Of a stretch of 64,000 nt of DNA, positions 1-7,301 are shown piece by piece. The DNA is taken from NCBI GenBank assembly GCA_965237565.1, contig OZ250145.1:62001-126000 (forward strand), read 5' to 3'. The notes beneath the pieces are model-generated. The model saw only the letters and a program-made list of their open reading frames with translations, had not been told where the DNA came from and ran no database searches. How positions within the stretch are numbered: position 1 is the stretch's first letter; each line of letters begins with the position of its first letter. The position numbers and the translations under genes are program-made. The stretch is from JANQSP01 sp965237565. GTDB taxonomy: Bacteria > Bdellovibrionota > Bdellovibrionia > Bdellovibrionales > UBA1609.

Positions 1-2488
1 AAAGATTATTTCCAAACTGAGAATTACAATTCCTACGACCACCAAAAAACCACGCCCACTGAGAATTACAATTCCTATTGGTAGCTAGGGGGAGGGGGAC
101 TCGTGTGGGGTTGGAAGTATCTTGCAACACATTTAGTAAACGAACTCCGCTAGGATTGCCGGGTGTAGCGTCTTTGTTGAAAAATAAAGCGTAGGGATTT
201 TCTTGTGCTACACTTGCCCATGGAACAGAAGAGGCTACTCGACCTCCTGCATCTCTTTCAAGAGCTACCCATATCTTTCCTGCACCCACATTTAAAGCTT
301 TTTGAATATAGCTACTTACTCTTTCAGAAAGAAAACTCACATTGTAATTGGAGGGAGCAAAAAACATACCCCTTGTCGCATTATTAATAAAATTATATTT
401 GTTTTTTGCTTTACTGGCAAAAAATTTGTTCCCATCGTCTGCTCTGTTTGCAGAAGCCTGCACTCTGTCAGGATCTGCTGAGTACATTTTTGCAAAATAA
501 TTTTTCAAGCTTTCCCAATTACCAATTTCTCTTCCCATTTCATAACAAGCATTTTCAGCATTTTCAAATGTGGTCCTTACAATTGTAGGAGCTGCATTGA
601 GGTTTCTTGTATTCACTTTGAAGGCAGGAATATAATTCCCGTTAAAGAAGCAAAGAACAGGCAATTTTTGATCGCAACTTTCTGCTTGAAAAGTATTTTC
701 TGCAAAATTTTGAAACGATTTCTCATTCACAATCTTCATGGCAATACAAGGAGGTTCTCCTAGAGGATTTTCAGCATTGCGAGGAAATCGGAATCGTGTT
801 TTATACCCTTTGGTAGAGGTCCCGTAATAGCCAACACTAGGATTGGCGCCACATTCTGGAATTTGGCTGTCCAGAGCTTCATCAAAGAGTCCATATATTC
901 TCGTAGTCTGCGGTGCCTGCCCCCCTACGGAAACAGAACGCTCCTTAGTGAAGAGAGGACCAAAGGTTCCCAAACCCAATCGATGACAAGATTTTGTGTG
1001 GCAGACTGTACAGGATACCTTATCTTCTGGACCATTAAAGATTTTTTGTATTTTACAACTGGAAAAACTGCTTCCATCAGACAATTGTACGCCTACAAAA
1101 GGATAGGCCTGAGAATCTTTACCTTTGCTGCAAATCGCAGAGCAAAGGTTTTGTACTGCCCAATTCCCCTTCGGTCTGCCTGTGAGCGAGGTACCACTTT
1201 GCTCAGTTGTGACTTTGAAACGATCTCCACCATTGTAAAGATAGCGTTCTGTTCTCAAATTTTTGTTAGCTGGAATCGCAGAATCTTCACTTCGATCTTG
1301 GCTCACAGATGGAGAGGCATTCTGCATATTAATTCCATAAATTTGTCCATCCTTTTTGACCAAGTTGATACTGATTTTTTTTATTTTTTTCTGAGAGCCA
1401 CTTCTGTTGAAAACACCAAATGAAAATTCAAGCGGATCAAAAGTACCTCTCAGGCCACTCAGGCTACTCGACCTACACCTAAATTCGTGGCTCGTACAAC
1501 TTACTTTGGCATTTAGAGCGGATACAGAACTCAAGACCCCTCTGCCATCTATTTGACCTACCTGAACAACATCTGCATTCAAACCACTGATTGAAAAATC
1601 ATTGCATGTATTCTCTTCCATCAGAGAACTGTTGATGACATTTTGACTGAGTTGTTTCCCTGTTCCAGTCCCTGAAAACTGCACAACAACCCAATTACCT
1701 CCTTGGTTTCTTACATGGCATTCTCCTACACTGTTGGCCCACATAATATCTGATTGTGAACTCACATAGGGCAACTCCTCCGTTGCTGAACTCCCCTTTT
1801 TGCCATCCTGTTCATCATTATTGGCAGAACTGGACACAAAATTCGAACCAATACCGGTGATTTGAGTCTTTAGTTCAAAGAACACTTGTTTGGGATCTAG
1901 AGATTCATCCTTTGTTGTATCAATAATATCCAAACTGGGAAATTTTCTGGGAATGATTTCAGCGATTACATAAGCTGGCTGGCTTGTTCTTGTCGAGCCT
2001 TGTTCTCCTAGATACTTTAAACAACGACGAAATTTGCTATTTACAGAAAATGATGTATCTATTTTTTTGCAGTGGCTTGTATCGATCAACAACTTCCATT
2101 CAGATTGTGGAAAAAATACCTTCCAACGACTTTCTCCCCAATTGGAATTGTCTGCATTCATTCGAAGAAAATTCAGTCGCAAACTCTCCACTCCTGAGCT
2201 CTTTTGAGGGTTCTTAACCAGAGAACAAATACCAAATTCATTTCGCTGGGAGGCCTCGCCTGTCTGACTGATTTTCTTTTCGATCAACAAAGATCTGAGA
2301 TTGTCGAGTATGACCATCCTTAGTGCTGGCTGGTAATTCACTTGAAGGATTGTGCTTTTCATCGTCTTTTTAAAATTCTGCATGTAATGTACCAAACCCA
2401 TGGTACTCACACCCATCACCCCTAGTGCAAACAAGCCCCCTATAAGAGAACCCCTACTAGAAAGTAAAACTCGTTTTCTCGTTTTCAA
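1..2488 (-). CDS. Large membrane-anchored surface protein with prepilin-like N-terminus, 3' end cut off by window edge
   Basis: An uninterrupted minus-strand frame runs from a TTG at 2488 to the left edge (829 codons, no stop). A perfect AGGAGG at 2497-2502 lies 8 bases upstream of the TTG, which fixes the start. The N-terminus has basic residues, then SSRG followed by one hydrophobic segment (about residues 14-33), like a pseudopilin or PilX-type anchor; the Glu at +5 of true pilins is absent. The rest is polar and Cys-containing, as in secreted disulfide-bonded proteins. The end of the visible part (AENACYEMG, then WVALERDAGG and paired RNCNSQ motifs) vaguely recalls a C-type lectin fold; that is a weak inference. 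It lies 45 bp behind a similar anchored protein in the same direction, so the two are probably one operon for a surface or pilus-associated structure. Function not recognised. Confidence 0.75.
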   Translation of the reverse strand, partial: MKTRKRVLLSSRGSLIGGLFALGVMGVSTMGLVHYMQNFKKTMKSTILQVNYQPALRMVILDNLRSLLIEKKISQTGEASQRNEFGICSLVKNPQKSSGVESLRLNFLRMNADNSNWGESRWKVFFPQSEWKLLIDTSHCKKIDTSFSVNSKFRRCLKYLGEQGSTRTSQPAYVIAEIIPRKFPSLDIIDTTKDESLDPKQVFFELKTQITGIGSNFVSSSANNDEQDGKKGSSATEELPYVSSQSDIMWANSVGECHVRNQGGNWVVVQFSGTGTGKQLSQNVINSSLMEENTCNDFSISGLNADVVQVGQIDGRGVLSSVSALNAKVSCTSHEFRCRSSSLSGLRGTFDPLEFSFGVFNRSGSQKKIKKISINLVKKDGQIYGINMQNASPSVSQDRSEDSAIPANKNLRTERYLYNGGDRFKVTTEQSGTSLTGRPKGNWAVQNLCSAICSKGKDSQAYPFVGVQLSDGSSFSSCKIQKIFNGPEDKVSCTVCHTKSCHRLGLGTFGPLFTKERSVSVGGQAPQTTRIYGLFDEALDSQIPECGANPSVGYYGTSTKGYKTRFRFPRNAENPLGEPPCIAMKIVNEKSFQNFAENTFQAESCDQKLPVLCFFNGNYIPAFKVNTRNLNAAPTIVRTTFENAENACYEMGREIGNWESLKNYFAKMYSADPDRVQASANRADDGNKFFASKAKNKYNFINNATRGMFFAPSNYNVSFLSERVSSYIQKALNVGAGKIWVALERDAGGRVASSVPWASVAQENPYALFFNKDATPGNPSGVRLLNVLQDTSNPTRVPLPLATNRNCNSQWAWFFGGRRNCNSQFGNNL
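16..77. repeat. 20-bp direct repeat inside the surface-protein gene
   Basis: The same 20-base string occurs at 16-35 and 58-77, identical in both copies. The 42-base offset is a multiple of three, so it repeats the peptide RNCNSQ 14 residues apart in the left-edge protein. It may be a recent in-frame duplication or the start of a Cys-containing repeat domain that continues beyond the window. Confidence 0.8.
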
Positions 2489-2533
2489 TTACCAAACCTC
2501 CTGTTTATAAGCTATTTTCCTTGCCCTAGTTCC

Positions 2534-3898
2534 TCAATGAGCTGGTATGAATCGAATGACCACTTGCTCAAAGCTAGTCGCAACTGTAGCGTTTGCATCA
2601 GCCGGAATAAATATTCTTTTCGGCTCAATATTGGTGTATAGACAAGTGCCTGTTTCTCCCGCCTCGTTCTCACAAGTCTGGTCTGCATTGTCGGGCGAAC
2701 AGCTCTTTGTTAACACCCCTCCAACCACCATTTGATTATCCTTTACGCAATGTCCTCCATCCAGACGATCCATCAAATAAGACACTTTTACCATATCTGA
2801 GGCGTGCGTATTCACAGAGACTCCGCCTCCTCCGCTTCGTCTGATATATTCTAGGCTATGCGTACAATCCACAGTGTCCTGTACAGTGATCGACTCTCCA
2901 ACAAGAAGAACTTCCCTGTTATTGTCACTCAATATATTGGCCTTCACAGAATAAGTCTTCTTATCACTACTTCCTTCTTTCGGTAATTCACTCCTCAACA
3001 AAGAGAGATCATACATAGCTCCTGGTCCTCTATTGGTTATTGTCAACTCTAATGGTGCATCACCTTGTGAATCTACCGAGCTTCCCTGTGCCAACTGGTC
3101 ATCACCTCGGCATCCAGGATAAAGGTTCGCTCCCGAGGAGGAAGCACAAGATAGTTCACATTTTGGACGACTCGTGACCTCGACAACAAAGGAAGTCAAA
3201 GGCCTTCTCACACCTGCGTAAACAATTTGATCTGCTTGAGCATCAGATTGGCTAGGTATTTTCACGTTAATCAACACAATCCAGTAATCTTGATCCACGC
3301 GCGAAATGTACTCACATATGGTGTTCTCTACCAAACCACCTTCCGCATCCTTACAACGTGTAGAAGGAGCAGAAGGAACATCACAGACATAGTCACTGAT
3401 GACTTGCAAAGTGGAACTATCCCGACAAACCGCTCTTGGGATTTCACCGATCAAGCCCTTTATGTGAGAGTCTTTCCAATTCACCAAATTAAAAGTGAGT
3501 TCAAATTCTTGTCCTCCCGTTTGGGAGCCACTCATAGTCACGGTGCCTGCAAATTGTAATTTTTCGCCATTTTTGACATTGGATAATCGAAAATCTGTCA
3601 ACTTAGCTTGGCCATCGTTCCATTTGCATTTGCGATCTCCTTCTCCTTCCCATCCACCCTGTCGACACAAGATAAGATTGTTAGAAACCAAGTAGCTGCC
3701 CAGAATGAGAGCATACTTGGGGGAAAAGGCATCCGAGTTAACATCTTTTTGCTTGCTAGATATAAAATTTACAGCATTTTGTTGCGTAACAAAAATCGTA
3801 CCCGCAACACTAGCCGAAACGAGAAGAGACAGGACGATCGCGGCCGAGCCTTTGGGTGATTGAAGGTGTTTTCTCAATCTTTTTATATTATCTTTCAT
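2534..3898 (-). CDS. Membrane-anchored Cys-containing surface protein, PilX/TadE-like N-terminus
   Basis: A 454-residue protein of unknown function. I chose the ATG at 3898 over the longer frame (ATG 3967) because AGGGAG lies 7 bases upstream and the protein then begins with a short basic stretch, SPKG, and a hydrophobic helix (about residues 18-38), as in PilX or TadE-type anchored pilus proteins. The following 410 residues are predicted extracytoplasmic: polar, with scattered Cys (CSPDNADQTCENEAGETG region near the C-terminus) and a GSQTGGQEF stretch resembling beta-rich domains. It is followed 45 bp later by the large left-edge protein, which has the same topology, so they probably act together at the cell surface. 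No enzymatic motif is visible. Confidence 0.75.
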   Translation of the reverse strand: MKDNIKRLRKHLQSPKGSAAIVLSLLVSASVAGTIFVTQQNAVNFISSKQKDVNSDAFSPKYALILGSYLVSNNLILCRQGGWEGEGDRKCKWNDGQAKLTDFRLSNVKNGEKLQFAGTVTMSGSQTGGQEFELTFNLVNWKDSHIKGLIGEIPRAVCRDSSTLQVISDYVCDVPSAPSTRCKDAEGGLVENTICEYISRVDQDYWIVLINVKIPSQSDAQADQIVYAGVRRPLTSFVVEVTSRPKCELSCASSSGANLYPGCRGDDQLAQGSSVDSQGDAPLELTITNRGPGAMYDLSLLRSELPKEGSSDKKTYSVKANILSDNNREVLLVGESITVQDTVDCTHSLEYIRRSGGGGVSVNTHASDMVKVSYLMDRLDGGHCVKDNQMVVGGVLTKSCSPDNADQTCENEAGETGTCLYTNIEPKRIFIPADANATVATSFEQVVIRFIPAH

Positions 3899-4086
3899 AG
3901 CTACACTCCCTATTCTGGTTACCAACATGTCAATTCTAACAGCTAGTACGGATCTGATGCCAAACAACTATAATCAAAAAATAAATAAATAAATTGATTT
4001 ATCATTTTGAAACACTTCATTTGTACAGAATACAAAAAATATTTCAATGAATAGACAGTAAAATGAAAACAAAACTATAGCACTTC
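3899..4086 (-). other. Intergenic spacer, AT-rich
   Basis: A spacer of 188 bp between the lipoprotein gene and the anchored surface-protein gene, rich in A and T with a short ATTT-type run near 3979-3993. It probably holds the promoter of the downstream two-gene unit, but I see no -35/-10 pair good enough to assign. Confidence 0.3.
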
Positions 4087-4584
4087 TTAATTCTTGTCTG
4101 GAGGAACAGGCTTTTTATAGATATTTTCACAAGAAATGAAGAAAAATTCTTTGCTATTTAGTTCGTAGGGTTGCAGACAATAGGAATCAGCAATGAGTAA
4201 GACTTGCCCATTATTATCCAACTCTACAGAACGTTCCAAAACACAGTAGGTGCGAGTAACGGATTGATCTGCCAAACCAATTCGAACGGGAACTTCATTG
4301 AAACGAATCGTCTCATCTAGATTAAATAGCTTTTTCCACAAACCACAGCCTGCCTCCTCCCCTTCGCCGGGCTGATAATCAAAAATTCGAACATTATCGG
4401 CGATACTGCAAGAAACTGGCTGACCATATTGGTTGATCCAAGTTTTCTTTTCTTGACTGTACTGGTACTGACTGCAATGAGTCCCGCCTGTTTCAAGGGA
4501 TTGGAGCTTGCATGAAGATGCAAAGCATACAGACCCCGCCACCAAGAAAACAATTTTATACATTTGACGAAAATTCAAGAACAT
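4087..4584 (-). CDS. Small putative lipoprotein, function unknown
   Basis: A 165-residue secreted protein. The ATG at 4584 has AAGGG five bases upstream. The N-terminus is a short basic region followed by a hydrophobic core (IVFLVAGSVCFA) and a Cys in ASSC that could be the lipidated residue (Cys25); GSVC (Cys20) is the alternative. The mature part contains further Cys residues (CSQY, CSIAD, GCGLW, YCVLE, YCLQP, SCENI) and no family signature that I recognise. It lies upstream of and co-directional with the two large anchored proteins and downstream of the kinase gene, so it may belong to the same envelope system. Assignment as a lipoprotein is moderately supported; function is unknown. Confidence 0.65.
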   Translation of the reverse strand: MFLNFRQMYKIVFLVAGSVCFASSCKLQSLETGGTHCSQYQYSQEKKTWINQYGQPVSCSIADNVRIFDYQPGEGEEAGCGLWKKLFNLDETIRFNEVPVRIGLADQSVTRTYCVLERSVELDNNGQVLLIADSYCLQPYELNSKEFFFISCENIYKKPVPPDKN

Positions 4585-4615
4585 TCCAACCCTTAACAGT
4601 TATAAGCAATAGCCA

Positions 4616-6613
4616 CTAATATCCTATCACAATTCTAGGCTTTCTTTTCGTTTTTCTCTGTTTTACAAGTGAGAATTCCATCTTAGCTTTCACTTGTCTG
4701 GAATCGACGGTGACCACTTTATCTCGGTAGTTACGCTTTCTGAGCATTAATGTTACAACCTGATTCTGAGGCAACTGAATCACCGTTGGCGTAAGATATG
4801 GAACTTTCTTATCGTTGAGATAAATCATCGCTCCAGAAGGTTTAGTCGCTATAAAAATTTTCCTAGTGGCAGGAGTTGCAATTGACCTAGTGGGTGTAGG
4901 AGGACCCTGAAGAGATCCCCGAGCAGGACGATGATTCACAATGGCTCCGGGTCTTTTTGGCTGGGCAACAGCTACTTTGGATTTTTTTGGAGACTCCGCT
5001 GGAGACTGTTTTTCAGCCCATGCCCCGATCTTTTCAGAGAGATAGTGACGAATATCTGACCGGAAGAAAAAAGCTGAAAAGCCAATGGAAGCAAGAAAGA
5101 TTGAGGCAATTGCAATGGGAAAGATTTTTTTTGCTCTTCCCTTCCTCTTTTTGGATTTTGTTGCCTTTTTCCCCATACCACGATCGATAATCAAACTAGA
5201 ATTCGTCTTTCCAATTTGACTCCTCCGGGTCAAGGGTATGATTTTGCGAAGAGGGTCCAAACCCGTAACTACCACGTTGTCATATAAACTCTTACTCAAA
5301 CTTTTTATTTCAGAACCAACAGAGTGGGAGATCAATTCATCAGTGAATTTTGTTTTTGTCAATTCTTCCGATTGTTCACTCAGATCCGCTTCTGTTTCTG
5401 TGTATTGCATGTGATCAGTAAAACTTCTGTAAATCTGTTCCGCTTCTGTTTTTGTTTCCTCTTTTTCGTCATGAATCAATTCATACGTCTCTTCTTCTTG
5501 GATTTTGCTAGGATTCTGGGTTTTTTCATGCTTTTTTTCAAGATCTTCCCTATGACCAATAAACGAGGAACTTTCATCCTCTGCAACAGAATAGTTAATG
5601 GAGCTGTTTCTCAAAAATCTAGATGCTGCGTATGTTTCAGCCAAAGCTTCTGAATACATTTTTAACTTTTCTCTTTCTTCTAAAATTTCCTCCATGTAAA
5701 TCGCTCGAATAAAAGAGCTAAATTGATTTTGCGTAAAATTGGGATATTCTGTATTCAAAAAAACAGAGAGGTCATTCGCCATTTCTACGACAGTTTGGTA
5801 TCTCAAATTACTGTTAACATGTAAGGCCCTATTTACAATCTCTATAACTTTATCCGGAACATTTGGATTGATCCTTTTCAAATCAGGAATATTGCATAGC
5901 TTGATCTTTTTCATTAACTTGATTTCGGTGGAGGCTGTAAAAAGTTTTTGGCCGGCTAGCAATTCCCACAGTATATTTCCAATCGAAAAAATATCTGTTC
6001 TTTTATCCAGCACTTCTCCTCCCACTTGTTCCGGACTCATGTATTCGAACTTGCCTTTTAACACTCCGGCCCTTGTGGCTTCGGAATCACTCATTTTGGC
6101 AATACCAAAATCAATGACCTTTACGTCCCCATTAAAACTAATCATTATATTTTGCGGACTAATGTCCCGGTGAATAATATTCAAAGGTTGCCCTGTAACA
6201 CTATCCGTACAATTGTGGGCATGATCCAATCCCCAGCAGATATTCCTAATAATGTGTATACATTTTTCCACACTCAGTCGCATCTTCTGGCTAGTTAGCT
6301 TTTTAATTAATTGTCGCAGGTTGCAACCGGAAATATACTCCATACAGATAAAATACTGGTCCTTTTCTAAACCGAATTCATAAATAGAACCAATGTTGCT
6401 GTGATTGAGATTGGTTACAATCTTACCCTCATTTTGAAACATCTTGTTAAATTCTTTATTGTTGGAATGAGTAGGTAATATTCTTTTAATGATGATAAAC
6501 TTGTGTGCACTTTTTACAGAACCTGTACAGCCAAGAAAAATCTCAGCCATTCCTCCGACAGCAATTTTTTTAAATAATTTAAATTTACCAAAATCTGTTA
6601 CTTTTAATTTCAT
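4616..6613 (-). CDS. Membrane Ser/Thr protein kinase with C-terminal PEGA domain
   Basis: A 665-residue Hanks-type kinase. The catalytic domain fills about residues 10-285: a glycine loop (AVGGMAEIFLG), Lys43 in IIIKR, HRDISPQN with catalytic Asp150, DFG at 168-170 and the SPE motif at 193-195, so it looks active. A long acidic/polar linker follows, then a basic stretch, one membrane helix (about 497-517), a Pro-rich spacer and a PEGA-type domain at about 585-640 (KPSGAMIYLNDKKV). That topology puts the kinase in the cytoplasm and the PEGA domain outside the inner membrane, where such domains are thought to bind envelope components. This architecture is common in Myxococcota and related bacteria. 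The gene is divergent from coaE across 73 bp. Substrates cannot be inferred. Confidence 0.93.
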   Translation of the reverse strand: MKLKVTDFGKFKLFKKIAVGGMAEIFLGCTGSVKSAHKFIIIKRILPTHSNNKEFNKMFQNEGKIVTNLNHSNIGSIYEFGLEKDQYFICMEYISGCNLRQLIKKLTSQKMRLSVEKCIHIIRNICWGLDHAHNCTDSVTGQPLNIIHRDISPQNIMISFNGDVKVIDFGIAKMSDSEATRAGVLKGKFEYMSPEQVGGEVLDKRTDIFSIGNILWELLAGQKLFTASTEIKLMKKIKLCNIPDLKRINPNVPDKVIEIVNRALHVNSNLRYQTVVEMANDLSVFLNTEYPNFTQNQFSSFIRAIYMEEILEEREKLKMYSEALAETYAASRFLRNSSINYSVAEDESSSFIGHREDLEKKHEKTQNPSKIQEEETYELIHDEKEETKTEAEQIYRSFTDHMQYTETEADLSEQSEELTKTKFTDELISHSVGSEIKSLSKSLYDNVVVTGLDPLRKIIPLTRRSQIGKTNSSLIIDRGMGKKATKSKKRKGRAKKIFPIAIASIFLASIGFSAFFFRSDIRHYLSEKIGAWAEKQSPAESPKKSKVAVAQPKRPGAIVNHRPARGSLQGPPTPTRSIATPATRKIFIATKPSGAMIYLNDKKVPYLTPTVIQLPQNQVVTLMLRKRNYRDKVVTVDSRQVKAKMEFSLVKQRKTKRKPRIVIGY

Positions 6614-6686
6614 AACTTCGTTTATCCAAGTTGTTTAAACAGCTATTTCCACCTATAATCTATCGGTTAGACAGGAAAATAACTTT
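6614..6686. promoter_or_regulatory. Divergent intergenic region, kinase / coaE
   Basis: Seventy-three bases separate the divergently read kinase and coaE starts, so promoters for both must lie here or extend into the coding ends. AGG followed by eleven bases precedes the coaE ATG. I cannot assign individual promoter boxes. Confidence 0.3.
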
Positions 6687-7295
6687 ATGAAGAGAATCGC
6701 TTTGACAGGTATCATGGGTGCTGGAAAGTCCACTTTTGGTTCCATCATCACAGAATGGAAAATTCCATTCATATCCGCTGATAGTCTAGCACGAAAAGCT
6801 CTGATTCCTCATTCAAAAATCTATCCCCAACTTTTGCAACTTCTGGGAAGCAACTACTTGAATCCAGATGGTTCCTTCAATAGGCACTTGATCGCTCGAA
6901 AAGCTTTTCAACATCCCCCGCTCTTGTCTCAAATTGAGTCAATCATCCATCCTTTTGTGTGGGAGGCTTTGCTCGAAAAACAAAATTTTTTTTCCGCCAA
7001 GGAAAAAGAGGCTGTGTTTTGTGAAATTCCCCTCTTGTTCGAAAAAAAATTAGATAACTTCTTCGACCTCAACATCCTTTTAGCCATTGAACCAAAACAA
7101 CAAAAAATGCGCCTAGAAAGAAACCGCCATTTCAGTGAAAAAGAAATACAAACTAGAATGAAGTTTCAATCCTCTCAAGAAGAAAAAATCAAAAAAGCTG
7201 ATTATATAATATGGAATAATTCTTCAATGAAAGAATTAGAAAAAAACATTCAAGACTTGATGGAAAAATTGGGTATTGATATAAAGAAGGACTAG
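6687..7295 (+). CDS. coaE: Dephospho-CoA kinase
   Basis: A 202-residue protein that catalyses the last step of coenzyme A synthesis, ATP-dependent phosphorylation of the 3'-hydroxyl of dephospho-CoA. The P-loop GIMGAGKST is at residues 8-16, followed by the family's ISADSLAR segment, IIHPFVW, the EIPLLFE motif and the lid-region RNRHF. Length matches the family (about 200). It is the first gene of a plus-strand run with the AddB-like and AddA-like genes: six bases separate its stop from the next ATG, which implies cotranscription. CoaE and DNA repair have no evident functional link, so this is probably operon packing. Confidence 0.95.
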   Translation: MKRIALTGIMGAGKSTFGSIITEWKIPFISADSLARKALIPHSKIYPQLLQLLGSNYLNPDGSFNRHLIARKAFQHPPLLSQIESIIHPFVWEALLEKQNFFSAKEKEAVFCEIPLLFEKKLDNFFDLNILLAIEPKQQKMRLERNRHFSEKEIQTRMKFQSSQEEKIKKADYIIWNNSSMKELEKNIQDLMEKLGIDIKKD

Positions 7296-7301
7296 CTTTA
7301 G

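Noticed and set aside
863..1423. A 186-codon plus-strand open frame
   Set aside because: It is antisense to the left-edge surface-protein frame, has no Shine-Dalgarno and no family similarity, and is explained by the minus-strand gene's codon structure.
5739..6173. A 144-codon plus-strand open frame
   Set aside because: It lies antisense to the intact kinase gene, whose motifs are all in the other strand.
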